Of a DNA stretch of 64,000 nt, positions 45,687-54,404 are shown one piece after another; the stretch's first letter is position 1; the number at the start of each line of letters is the position of its first letter. The notes under the pieces were generated by a model, which made no database searches, had not been told where the DNA came from, and saw nothing but the letters and a program-made list of their open reading frames with translations. The position numbers were made by a program, and so were the translations under genes. Origin of the DNA: Pelistega sp. (GTDB lineage: Bacteria; Pseudomonadota; Gammaproteobacteria; Burkholderiales; Burkholderiaceae_B); the NCBI GenBank assembly GCA_030538255.1, contig JAUNUI010000004.1, positions 62,001-126,000 of the forward strand, written 5' to 3'.

Positions 45687-47942
45687 TTAAGCAGTTTGTG
45701 TGCTCTTGTGACCAAAAACTGCTTGTGTCACTTGTAGGCCGATTGATAAACCACCAACGATGAACACAATATCACCAATCGTACGGATCCAGCGTAGTGT
45801 TTCTAAGAAATCTTGTTGTAAGAAACCTTCACTACGTGCATACCACATACCTTCAGTAACGCTAGCGTAGAACTGATATAAACCAATTGGTAGCAAGCTT
45901 GTAAAGATCATCATGCAGAGACCGATGTTCAATAACCAGAATCCAGTCTTCATAAGTTTCTCGTTAAAGACTAGGTTTGGACGGATATAGCGTATGACTA
46001 ACAAGACAAAGCCGATAGATAAGAAACCATACACACCGAATAGCGCAGCGTGAGCGTGAACCGCTGTGGTGTTCAGACCTTGCAAGTAGTACAGTGAGAT
46101 TGGTGGGTTAATAAGGAAACCGAATACACCTGCGCCTAACATGTTCCAGAAAGCTACGGCAACGAAACACATTAATGGCCAGCGGACTTTTTCCATCCAA
46201 GGGGCTTTATTCTTCAAGTTCCAGTTTTCCCACGCTTCATGACCAAGCAATACTAAAGGTACCACTTCAAGAGCCGAGAATGATGCACCTACAGCCATCA
46301 CAGGGGTTGTTGTGCCTGAGAAGTATAAGTGGTGGAACGTGCCTGGAATACCACCTAGCATGAACAATGAAGCTGATACTAAGCTAGCAGCAGTTGCCAT
46401 GCGTAATGATACTAAGCCCATCGATGAGAAGATGAACGCTAAAGCAGCAGTTGCAAATACTTCAAAGAAGCCCTCTACCCATAGGTGAACAACCCACCAG
46501 CGCCAGTATTCCATAATAGAGATATGTGTGCGCTCACCATAGAATAGGCCTGCACCGTAGAATAGTCCGATCGCTACAACTGAAGCGGTAAACAAGACCA
46601 AGAGGTGCTTATCGCCAGGTTGTTTTAATGCATTAGAGATACCACGCATCATCAAGAACAACCAGAACAGAATACCTAAGAATAAGGCAATTTGCCATAA
46701 ACGACCTAAATCTAAGTACTCATATCCTTGGTGACCTAACCAGAAATTTAGGTGTGCAGGCATGTCACCAGCAATCGCAATATAGTTACCGGCGAATGAA
46801 CCGACAGTTACTATTAATAAGGCAACAAATAGGATATTAACACCAAGACTTTGACCTTTCGGATCTTTACCACCATTAATAACGGGAGCTAAGAATAGAC
46901 CGGCAGTCAAGAAAGCCGCAGCAATCCATAAAATGGCGGCTTGTAAGTGCCAAGTACGGAGCAAGGAGTAAGGGAACCACTTGGACAACTCAATACCATA
47001 GAAAGTCTGACCTTCAACCGTATAGTGAGCTACCGCACCACCTAAGAACATCTGTACAGCAAATAAGGCGACCACGAGGAAACAGTATTTACCCAGCGCC
47101 TTCTGTGAAGGAGTTAAGAGGAAGGTACTAATTGGGTCTTTAGCGGGTGGAACAGTAGGATCGGGATCTTCGCTTTTTAAGAATGCCCAGCCCCAAACCA
47201 ATAAACCAATACCGGCAATTAAGATGATGATACTGACGAATGACCAAACAACGTTCTCACCTGATGGTACGTTGCTAATCAATGGCTCATGCGGCCAGTT
47301 ATTCGTATAGGTGACATCATGACCCGGGCGATCAGTAGCTGCCGCCCAAACAGTCCAATAGAAGAAATTGGTTAATTTCTCGCGTCGTTCTGCATCAGCC
47401 AAGGTGTTTTCTTTCATTGCAAAGCTTTCACGGCTGCTTTGTAATGAAGGCTCATTACCAAATAAATCGTTATAGTATTTAGCGGTTTGTGCCATTGCTT
47501 GAGCGCGCAATGGTGATACAGTCACTGTATCGGTTTGTTCATTATATGTATTTGTACGATATTCAATCTCTAGGCGAGCTTGTAACATCGCTTGCTTCTC
47601 AACATCTAGCTGATCGTAAGCTGTACCAAACTCTTGCTGTGCAGAGAGATCTAACCACGCTAAAAGTTCGCGGTGTAACCAGTCTGCAGTCCAGTCTGGC
47701 GCTTGATAAGCACCGTGACCCCAGATAGAGCCAACTTGCATACCACCAACGCTTTGCCAGGCAGACTGCCCTTGCATTACGTCTTCTTTAGTCATTAACA
47801 CTGTATTGCTATCGCTGACAACAACTTGTCCAGGAATCGGCGGTACTGTGCGATAAATTTCCGCACCGAAATAACCGAGAAACCCGAAGCAAATTATCAT
47901 AATCGCGATCAGCGAAAACCATAATTTCTTATAACTACCCAT
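45687..47942 (-). CDS. norB: Quinol-dependent nitric oxide reductase (qNor)
   Basis: A 751-residue inner-membrane haem-copper superfamily enzyme that reduces two NO to N2O using quinol. The N-terminal extension (MQGQSAWQSVGGMQVGSIWGHGAYQAPDWTADWLHRE) is the cytochrome-c-like periplasmic domain fused in qNor and absent from short cNorB, and there is no norC nearby. The core carries the haem and Fe-B histidines in WRWWVVHLWVEGFFEV, FHHLYFSGT and HAHAALFGVYGF. Expression is probably from a sigma-54 promoter under divergent NorR. Role: NO detoxification or the NO step of denitrification. Confidence 0.96.
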   Translation of the reverse strand: MGSYKKLWFSLIAIMIICFGFLGYFGAEIYRTVPPIPGQVVVSDSNTVLMTKEDVMQGQSAWQSVGGMQVGSIWGHGAYQAPDWTADWLHRELLAWLDLSAQQEFGTAYDQLDVEKQAMLQARLEIEYRTNTYNEQTDTVTVSPLRAQAMAQTAKYYNDLFGNEPSLQSSRESFAMKENTLADAERREKLTNFFYWTVWAAATDRPGHDVTYTNNWPHEPLISNVPSGENVVWSFVSIIILIAGIGLLVWGWAFLKSEDPDPTVPPAKDPISTFLLTPSQKALGKYCFLVVALFAVQMFLGGAVAHYTVEGQTFYGIELSKWFPYSLLRTWHLQAAILWIAAAFLTAGLFLAPVINGGKDPKGQSLGVNILFVALLIVTVGSFAGNYIAIAGDMPAHLNFWLGHQGYEYLDLGRLWQIALFLGILFWLFLMMRGISNALKQPGDKHLLVLFTASVVAIGLFYGAGLFYGERTHISIMEYWRWWVVHLWVEGFFEVFATAALAFIFSSMGLVSLRMATAASLVSASLFMLGGIPGTFHHLYFSGTTTPVMAVGASFSALEVVPLVLLGHEAWENWNLKNKAPWMEKVRWPLMCFVAVAFWNMLGAGVFGFLINPPISLYYLQGLNTTAVHAHAALFGVYGFLSIGFVLLVIRYIRPNLVFNEKLMKTGFWLLNIGLCMMIFTSLLPIGLYQFYASVTEGMWYARSEGFLQQDFLETLRWIRTIGDIVFIVGGLSIGLQVTQAVFGHKSTQTA

Positions 47943-48012
47943 AACAGTTTCCTTATCATTTATTTCTAAAACAAATGTAAAACGTATTTACTACTTTCTA
48001 CATTACATTCAT

Positions 48013-48029
48013 AGCAAGTATCGTGCCAA
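48013..48029 (-). promoter_or_regulatory. Sigma-54 promoter of norB
   Basis: The minus strand reads TTGGCACGATACTTGCT, an excellent -24/-12 element (TGGCACG-N4-TTGC). It is about 70 bp upstream of the norB start and 40-110 bp from the three NorR sites. Confidence 0.93.
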
Positions 48030-48067
48030 CTTTTTTATGATGAAATATCAAGTCATTAGTAAATGTA

Positions 48068-48125
48068 GGGTATAATTAACCCAGTTTAATTTAAGGTAGT
48101 ATTTACCCTATAGGTATTTTTAACC
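48068..48125. promoter_or_regulatory. Three NorR enhancer sites upstream of norB
   Basis: Three GT-N7-AC motifs occur in symmetric contexts: GGGTATAATTAACCC (48068-48082), GGTAGTATTTACC (48095-48107) and GGTATTTTTAACC (48113-48125). Centre spacings are 26 and 18 bp. Three sites of this type are known at the E. coli norVW enhancer. The last one abuts the norR start codon and occupies its ribosome-binding region. Confidence 0.88.
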
Positions 48126-49712
48126 ATGTTTGACATTCTTCTTCATGACCTCAACCAAGATATGCCGCCGCTTGAGCGCTTGCAACGTCTGGTGCAAACC
48201 CTCAAAGATACGTTTCACGGCAGTGCTGTCGGTCTCTTGAGAATCGAAGATGATGCTCTGCGTCTATTAGCTACCGAAGGTTTGAGCTATGAGGCCTTGG
48301 GTAGACGTTTCATTATTAAAGAACACCCTCGCCTAGCACATATTTTGCAGTCTATGAAGGCGATTAAATTTGAAGCTAATTCCCCTCTCCCTGACCCTTA
48401 CGATGGTTTATTAGAGAATCGGCTGGGCGAACCACTACCTGTGCATGATTGCCTAGGATTGAGTCTATATATTGATAATAATCTATGGGGTTGCCTAACA
48501 CTCGATGCGTATCTTGACACATTCACCAAGGAGTCAATTACTCACTTAGAACACTGTAAAGAGCTAATTCAAGCAGTTGTACGCCTAAGCTTGCTAGAAA
48601 CTGATTTAAAAAGCTTACGTCAACTTTCGTGGCAAGCAGACACTCCTCTGGTGGATAAGGGCGACCAAGAGATAATTGCAAATAGTAGTGTCATGCTCAA
48701 TCTTTTACACGAACTTAAGGTCGTGGCGGATGCCGATTTGCCTATCTTATTATTAGGTGAAACAGGTGTTGGTAAGGATTTATTCGCTAAATATATTCAT
48801 CGTCATTCCAAGCGTAGCGCTGAGCCGATTGTGTACGTCAACTGCGCGGCCTTACCTGAGAGCCTAGCAGAAAGTGAATTATTTGGCCATGTAAAAGGCG
48901 CTTTCTCTGGCGCTGACTCCGCGCGCGCTGGTCGTTTCGAGACAGCGGATAAGGGTTCCTTATTTCTAGATGAAATTGGTGAGCTCCCCTTAGCTATTCA
49001 AGCAAAACTGTTGAGAACCTTACAAAATGGTGAAATTCAACGCCTTGGATCTGATAAAACCCATAAGGTGAATACACGAATTATTGCGGCGACTAATCGT
49101 AACCTGAAAGAATATGCCGTTCAGGGTAAATTTAGAACTGACCTCTATCATCGCCTATCGGTCTACCCTATATTCATCCCACCCTTGCGTGAACGCGGCA
49201 AGGATATTCTATTACTGGCAGGTCATTTCTTAGAATTTAATCGTACCCGCTTAGGTCTGCGTGCTATTCGCTTAAGTCCTAGTGCTGAACGAGCCTTAAT
49301 GGAATACCATTGGCCAGGTAATGTACGAGAGCTAGAGCATGTGATCAGCCGAGCAGCCTTAAAAATGTTAAGCGCCGGCACACCTCGTAACGCGATTATG
49401 AGCATTGAGCCAGAATTCTTGGATATATCTTCGCCTATACCAACATTAGAACATTTGCTCACGGCTGACACTCATACTCAACCTTCGTATAACACAGCAC
49501 AGAATCAGACTGCCATGCATGAGCATGGCACTGCGTTCCTTATCCCAAGCAATCAATCTTTAAAAGTTACTCTGCAATACCTTGAGGCGGAAATAATTAA
49601 GTCCGCCCTATCTGAGAGTAATCATAATTGGTCTGCAGCTGCGCGCCGACTTGGCATTGATGCCAGTAATTTGCATAAATTAGCGAAAAAACATGGTCTA
49701 AAAGATGAATAA
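48126..49712 (+). CDS. norR: NO-responsive sigma-54 activator NorR
   Basis: A 528-residue three-domain enhancer-binding protein. The N-terminal GAF domain (1-170) keeps the NorR features RRF-x5-[12 protein letters not shown] and LTLD, the last two holding Asp residues that serve the non-haem iron site in E. coli NorR. The AAA+ domain has Walker A GETGVGKD and Walker B SLFLDEIG, and the sigma-54 contact loop reads GAFSGA rather than the usual GAFTGA. A Fis-type helix-turn-helix ends the protein ([24 protein letters not shown]). The divergent norB promoter with three NorR boxes confirms the target. No Shine-Dalgarno is visible. Confidence 0.96.
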   Translation: MFDILLHDLNQDMPPLERLQRLVQTLKDTFHGSAVGLLRIEDDALRLLATEGLSYEALGRRFIIKEHPRLAHILQSMKAIKFEANSPLPDPYDGLLENRLGEPLPVHDCLGLSLYIDNNLWGCLTLDAYLDTFTKESITHLEHCKELIQAVVRLSLLETDLKSLRQLSWQADTPLVDKGDQEIIANSSVMLNLLHELKVVADADLPILLLGETGVGKDLFAKYIHRHSKRSAEPIVYVNCAALPESLAESELFGHVKGAFSGADSARAGRFETADKGSLFLDEIGELPLAIQAKLLRTLQNGEIQRLGSDKTHKVNTRIIAATNRNLKEYAVQGKFRTDLYHRLSVYPIFIPPLRERGKDILLLAGHFLEFNRTRLGLRAIRLSPSAERALMEYHWPGNVRELEHVISRAALKMLSAGTPRNAIMSIEPEFLDISSPIPTLEHLLTADTHTQPSYNTAQNQTAMHEHGTAFLIPSNQSLKVTLQYLEAEIIKSALSESNHNWSAAARRLGIDASNLHKLAKKHGLKDE

Positions 49713-49774
49713 CGTTGCTGGAACAACAGTTTATTGCTTACTGCTTTGGCCTCGTGTTTTCAGACTCTATCAGA

Positions 49775-49824
49775 GCTTGCCGTAAAATCCCATTTTTCAG
49801 CTTGCTGTAAAATCCCATCCTTCA
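49775..49824. repeat. 25-bp perfect-register tandem duplication between norR and uvrB
   Basis: Two abutting 25-bp units (49775-49799 and 49800-49824) each contain GCTTGC-Y-GTAAAATCCCAT and end TTCA. They differ at three positions. The gap is between convergent genes, and I see no clear terminator in it. Confidence 0.8.
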
Positions 49825-49931
49825 GTATAGGAAGGACAGCAAACAGGAAACATTTCAAAGCAAATCTTCTAGCGACTTTCTAACGACTGTGGCAGCCTCC
49901 AATGCGAAGGACATCAAACACACAATCCTAT

Positions 49932-51953
49932 TTAATTCAGCAACAGTTGATTCTTTAAGCGATTCAACTTATCTCGTACTGCCGCCGCTTGTTCAAATTC
50001 AAGGTTTTTCGCATGATCAAGCATCTGTTTCTCAAGCTGTTTAAGTGTCTTGGCTAAGGCTTTTTCATCCGTGAGCTCATGGACGAATTCTTGGCTTTGC
50101 TCATAAGCGGTCTCAGCAGCCGTAGACATCACGCCATCAATCATCTCTTTCACGGCCTTATTAATACTACGTGGTGTAATATTATGTTCAAGATTAAAGC
50201 TAACTTGTTTTTCGCGACGGCGTGAAGTCTCATTCATCGCCAGCTCCATGGATCGCGTTATCTTGTCGGCATACAGAATCGCTTTACCATTAAGATTTCG
50301 CGCAGCTCGACCAATAGTTTGAATCAAACTGCGTTCTGAACGTAAAAAGCCTTCCTTGTCTGCATCAAGAATCGCGACTAGGGAAACCTCAGGAATATCT
50401 AAACCCTCTCGTAATAAGTTAATCCCCACCAAAATATCGAATGCCCCTAAACGTAAATCACGAATAATCTCAACCCGCTCAACCGTATCAATATCCGAGT
50501 GAAGATAGCGCACTTTCAGACCATTCTCCCCTAGGTAATCCGTTAGATCTTCAGCCATGCGCTTAGTTAAGGTCGTCACGAGCACACGTTCACCTTGAGC
50601 AATGCGAAGCTTCGCTTCACCCAATAAATCATCCACTTGCGTGAGGGCTGGGCGCACCTCGACAATCGGGTCAACTAGACCCGTTGGCCGCACCACCTGC
50701 TCTACCACATTATCTGAGTGCTCGTTCTCATAGTCGGCGGGGGTCGCTGAGACAAAAATGCTTTGGCGCATGCGGGTTTCAAATTCTTCCATCTTTAAGG
50801 GGCGATTATCCATCGCGCTTGGTAGACGAAAACCGAACTGCACTAAGGTTTCTTTACGTGATCGGTCACCTCGGTACATGGCCCGCAATTGCCCCATCAT
50901 GACGTGACTTTCATCAAAGAACATCAAGGCATCCTTGGGCAGGTAATCAATCATAGTAGGCGGAGGGTCACCAGGTGCTGCGCCCGATAAATGACGCGAG
51001 TAGTTCTCAATACCCTTACAAAAACCTAGCTCTTGCAGCATTTCAATATCAAAGCGAGTGCGTTGCTCAATCCGTTGGGCTTCAAGCAATTGATTATTGT
51101 CGAGATAAAATTTCACCCTCTCACGCAATTCTGCCTTGATGGTTTCAATTGCACGCAAGACCGTATCACGGGGCGTGACATAATGAGAGCTCGGGTAAAT
51201 CGTAAAGCGCGGTACCTTTTGCTTAACTTTACCGGTCAAGGGATCGAACAATTCTAAAGTTTCAAGCTCATCATCAAATAGGCTCAAGCGTATGGCTAGC
51301 TCAGCACTTTCTGCAGGGAATACATCAATCGTATCACCACGCACACGAAAATGACCTCGCGTGAACTCCATATCATTGCGTTCATATTGCATAGCAACTA
51401 GGCGACCGAGCAGCTCTTGTCGTGGAATCCGATCACCACTGCGTAAAATTAGGACCATGGCATGATAATCACTGGGGTTACCAATACCATAGATCGTCGA
51501 TACTGTACCGACGATAATCGTATCGCGTCGCTCTAATAAACTCTTGGTCGCTGACAGACGCATCTGCTCAATATGTTCATTAATATTTGAGTCTTTCTCA
51601 ATAAACAAATCACGACTTGGCACGTAGGCTTCGGGTTGGTAGTAATCATAGTAAGAGACAAAATACTCCACCGCATTGCGTGGAAAGAACTCACGCATTT
51701 CCGCATAAAGCTGTGCCGCTAAGGTCTTATTCGGCGCCAAGACAAGTGCCGGACGACCAAGACGCGCAATGGCATTGGCCATGGTATAAGTTTTACCAGA
51801 ACCCGTTACGCCTAGGAGAGTTTGGAACATTAGACCGTCCCTTACCCCTTCTACTAATGCATCAATCGCTGCTGGTTGATCGCCTGCTGGAGGGTATGGC
51901 TGATAAAGTTGAAAGGGACTATCGGGAAACTGTACGAAACCTGCCTCAGTCAT
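49932..51953 (-). CDS. uvrB: UvrABC excision nuclease subunit B
   Basis: A 673-residue helicase-like subunit of nucleotide excision repair. Walker A GVTGSGKT is near residue 49, the damage-verification beta-hairpin is [21 protein letters not shown], and helicase motifs DESH, SATP and QTIGRAARN follow. The C-terminal UVR motif ([27 protein letters not shown]) binds UvrC. It is divergent from the aminotransferase gene across 85 bp. No LexA box was noticed in that short interval. Confidence 0.98.
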   Translation of the reverse strand: MTEAGFVQFPDSPFQLYQPYPPAGDQPAAIDALVEGVRDGLMFQTLLGVTGSGKTYTMANAIARLGRPALVLAPNKTLAAQLYAEMREFFPRNAVEYFVSYYDYYQPEAYVPSRDLFIEKDSNINEHIEQMRLSATKSLLERRDTIIVGTVSTIYGIGNPSDYHAMVLILRSGDRIPRQELLGRLVAMQYERNDMEFTRGHFRVRGDTIDVFPAESAELAIRLSLFDDELETLELFDPLTGKVKQKVPRFTIYPSSHYVTPRDTVLRAIETIKAELRERVKFYLDNNQLLEAQRIEQRTRFDIEMLQELGFCKGIENYSRHLSGAAPGDPPPTMIDYLPKDALMFFDESHVMMGQLRAMYRGDRSRKETLVQFGFRLPSAMDNRPLKMEEFETRMRQSIFVSATPADYENEHSDNVVEQVVRPTGLVDPIVEVRPALTQVDDLLGEAKLRIAQGERVLVTTLTKRMAEDLTDYLGENGLKVRYLHSDIDTVERVEIIRDLRLGAFDILVGINLLREGLDIPEVSLVAILDADKEGFLRSERSLIQTIGRAARNLNGKAILYADKITRSMELAMNETSRRREKQVSFNLEHNITPRSINKAVKEMIDGVMSTAAETAYEQSQEFVHELTDEKALAKTLKQLEKQMLDHAKNLEFEQAAAVRDKLNRLKNQLLLN

Positions 51954-52038
51954 GGTATCCTATTATGTGTTGCGCAGAATCAATCGTTCATTCTAACAGC
52001 AATCCCTCTCTTCTTCACTTTTTGAATACTTAATAGTC

Positions 52039-53238
52039 ATGACATCAATTTTCGCAAATGTTGAATTAGCTCCTCGCGACCCTATTCTTGGTCTTAATGA
52101 ACAATATAACGCCGATACGCGCAACACCAAGGTGAACCTAGGTGTGGGTGTTTATTACGATGATGAAGGTCGTATTCCTTTATTGCAAGCGGTTCGTCAG
52201 GCCGAAGCCACGCGTGCCGAACAACAAGCGCCACGCGGTTACTTACCGATCGAAGGTATTGCGACTTACGACAAGGGCGCACAAGCTTTATTATTAGGCA
52301 AAGACAGCGAATTAGCTGCTTCAGGCCGTGCCGTAACATTCCAAGCATTGGGTGGTACAGGGGCTTTGAAGATTGGTGCTGACTTTTTAGCGCAAATTAA
52401 TCCGCAAGCGACTGTATACATCAGCAACCCAAGCTGGGAGAACCACCGCGCCTTATTTGAGCGTGCTGGCTTTAAAGTTGAAAACTACCCTTATTACGAT
52501 GCCGCAACACATGGCCTAGACTTTGCGGCCATGTTGGCTTTTTTCAAGCAACTTACACCGAATAGCATCGTGGTACTGCATGCATGTTGCCACAATCCAA
52601 CTGGTGTTGATCCAAGCTTGGCGCAATGGGAAGAAATTGCTAACTTGATTAAAGAGCGCAATTTAGTACCTTTCTTAGATATCGCCTACCAAGGTTTTGG
52701 TGACGGTCTTGAGGAAGACGCGCAAGTTGTTCGTCTATTCGCGAAATTAGACATTCCTATGTTTATTAGCTCATCTTTCTCTAAATCATTCTCACTATAC
52801 GGTGAGCGCGTAGGTGCTTTAACCGTGCTTAGCGCTTCTAAAGACGAAGCTGAACGCGTATTAAGTCAAGTCAAGCGTACGATTCGTACCAACTACTCTA
52901 ACCCGCCGACACACGGCGGTACAGTGGTGAGTATGGTGCTGAATACTCCTGAGCTATTTGCCATGTGGGAAAAAGAACTAGGCGAAATGCGTGACCGTAT
53001 TCGTTTGATGCGTGCTCAACTTGTAGCCAAACTGAAAGAACATGGCGCAACACAGAATTTCGACTTTGTTCTCGCACAACGTGGTATGTTCTCGTATTCT
53101 GGTTTAACACAGGAACAAGTTGAACGCCTACGTAATGAGCACGGTATTTACGCCGTAAATAGTGGTCGTATATGCGTAGCCGCACTTAACTCACGCAATA
53201 TTGACGCGGTTGCTAAGGCGATTGCTCAAGTTCTCTAA
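52039..53238 (+). CDS. tyrB: Aromatic/aspartate aminotransferase, class I
   Basis: A 399-residue PLP enzyme of the Asp/aromatic aminotransferase I-alpha family, opening FANVELAPRDPILGLNEQYNAD. The Schiff-base lysine is Lys249 in SSSFSKSFSLYGERVG and the substrate carboxylate Arg is Arg377 in NSGRICVAALN. Betaproteobacterial genes at this position beside uvrB are usually annotated as aromatic amino acid aminotransferase (tyrB), but aspC-type activity is equally compatible with the sequence. The lexA gene follows after 71 bp of mostly palindromic sequence. Confidence 0.9.
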   Translation: MTSIFANVELAPRDPILGLNEQYNADTRNTKVNLGVGVYYDDEGRIPLLQAVRQAEATRAEQQAPRGYLPIEGIATYDKGAQALLLGKDSELAASGRAVTFQALGGTGALKIGADFLAQINPQATVYISNPSWENHRALFERAGFKVENYPYYDAATHGLDFAAMLAFFKQLTPNSIVVLHACCHNPTGVDPSLAQWEEIANLIKERNLVPFLDIAYQGFGDGLEEDAQVVRLFAKLDIPMFISSSFSKSFSLYGERVGALTVLSASKDEAERVLSQVKRTIRTNYSNPPTHGGTVVSMVLNTPELFAMWEKELGEMRDRIRLMRAQLVAKLKEHGATQNFDFVLAQRGMFSYSGLTQEQVERLRNEHGIYAVNSGRICVAALNSRNIDAVAKAIAQVL

Positions 53239-53271
53239 GAAATAAAGCTTGCATTTTTAGCGTTCTGCTCT

Positions 53272-53303
53272 AAAATAGACTGTATATTTATACAGTCTAT
53301 TTT
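53272..53303. promoter_or_regulatory. LexA operator inside a 32-bp perfect palindrome before lexA
   Basis: Arms AAAATAGACTGTATA and TATACAGTCTATTTT are perfect 15-bp complements around TT. The core CTGTATATTTATACAG (53280-53295) is a near-ideal LexA box. The palindrome ends six bases before the lexA start codon, and with the T-run that follows it could also act as a terminator for the upstream gene. Confidence 0.93.
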
Positions 53304-53309
53304 TTTGAT

Positions 53310-54080
53310 ATGATTAAACTTACTGCACGCCAACAAGAAATTCTTGACTTTATCCGACAGTCAATTTTCAAGACAGGTTTTCCGCCGACTCGCGCTGAAA
53401 TTGCTAAAGCTCTAGGATTTCGCTCACCGAATGCGGCCGAAGATCATCTTAAGGCCCTCGTCAAGAAGGGAGCGATTAGTGTTTTGCCTGGTACTTCGCG
53501 TGGCATTCGCTTGAATCCAGAGTTTTCTAGTACGCAGTTGGAATCGCCTGCCTCTCAGAATGCTCAGACTGTTTCAAGTACACAACAAAATCTCACCCCT
53601 GGCCATGACGCATCTACGTCTTCTACTACGGTTGCATTGCTTAGCAAGACTGCACAAGCATTGAGAGGTGGCATTGAGCAGATTACTGAAGCTCTTAGTC
53701 TGCCTGTTGTAGGTCGAGTTGCTGCTGGTAATCCAATCTTAGCGGAAGAGAATCTGGATAAAACTTTGCATGTGGACCCCGCCCTGTTTAGCTCTACACC
53801 TGATTATCTACTGAAAGTGAAGGGCGAGTCGATGCGTGATGTGGGAATTCTTGATGGCGACTTGATAGCCGTTAAGCGCCAGGCTGAGGCTCGCAATGGT
53901 CAGATTATTGTGGCGCGAATCGATGAGGAAGTAACTGTCAAGCGCTTTCAACGCACTAAGACACATATTGAATTACTGCCTGAGAATAGTGACTTCGAAC
54001 CCATTATTGTTACTGGCGATAGAGAGTTTTCAATTGAAGGTATTGCCGTTGGCCTAATTCGCCAACAACAGTTTCATTAA
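53310..54080 (+). CDS. lexA: SOS repressor LexA with an enlarged linker
   Basis: A 256-residue repressor/autoprotease. The winged HTH (1-70; [26 protein letters not shown]) closely matches E. coli LexA. The protease has the cleavage site Ala139-Gly140 (GRVAAGNP), the Ser174 nucleophile (GESM) and Lys211 (VKRFQ). The spacings of 35 and 37 residues equal those in E. coli (84/119/156). The region between the domains is about 55 residues longer than in E. coli and Ser/Thr/Gln-rich. No Shine-Dalgarno precedes the ATG because the operator fills the leader. Autoregulation is clear from the operator. Confidence 0.96.
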   Translation: MIKLTARQQEILDFIRQSIFKTGFPPTRAEIAKALGFRSPNAAEDHLKALVKKGAISVLPGTSRGIRLNPEFSSTQLESPASQNAQTVSSTQQNLTPGHDASTSSTTVALLSKTAQALRGGIEQITEALSLPVVGRVAAGNPILAEENLDKTLHVDPALFSSTPDYLLKVKGESMRDVGILDGDLIAVKRQAEARNGQIIVARIDEEVTVKRFQRTKTHIELLPENSDFEPIIVTGDREFSIEGIAVGLIRQQQFH

Positions 54081-54169
54081 TACAGGTCTCGGCAGTACGA
54101 ACCTTATTAATGCAGAGGTTCTATTGATATGAACCTTCTTAACGCAGGTTCCATTAATACAGCTCTTGC
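54069..54169. repeat. Diverged copies of the lexA stop-codon region
   Basis: The segment spanning the lexA stop (54069-54093, with CATTAATACAG) recurs at 54145-54169 (CCATTAATACAGCTCT). Weaker intermediate copies around 54110 and 54140 contain TTAATGCAG and TTAACGCAG. Short AGGTTC/GAACCT stems lie between them. Confidence 0.55.
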
Positions 54170-54259
54170 TAATGCGTGTTTTGTGGATAATGTTGTTTAA
54201 CGGCAGCGGTCATTTTTACATCGCTCTTAACAATATAATTGCTCCGAATACTATAAATT

Positions 54260-54301
54260 GACCTCCAAATATAGACTTTACAATCTACTATTTTGGAGGT
54301 C
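54260..54301. terminator. Hairpin downstream of lexA
   Basis: GACCTCCAAA pairs with TTTGGAGGTC (10 bp), with further pairing inside the loop. ATTATTTG follows on the + strand. This is the best candidate for the lexA terminator, about 180 bp after its stop codon. Confidence 0.7.
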
Positions 54302-54337
54302 ATTATTTGTGGCTTAGAAAAACTATTTTATCCATAA

Positions 54338-54377
54338 GCCCCAAAAATTGGCATTTCTCTAGTCCAAATTTGGGGGC
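54338..54377 (-). terminator. Hairpin at the end of the TRAP transporter operon
   Basis: GCCCCAAAAATTGG (54338-54351) pairs with CCAAATTTGGGGGC (54364-54377) with two mismatches. It lies about 30 bp past the TRAP permease stop codon, between convergent genes. Confidence 0.65.
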
Positions 54378-54404
54378 TCTTCAATTGCACAGCAACTCTT
54401 TGCT

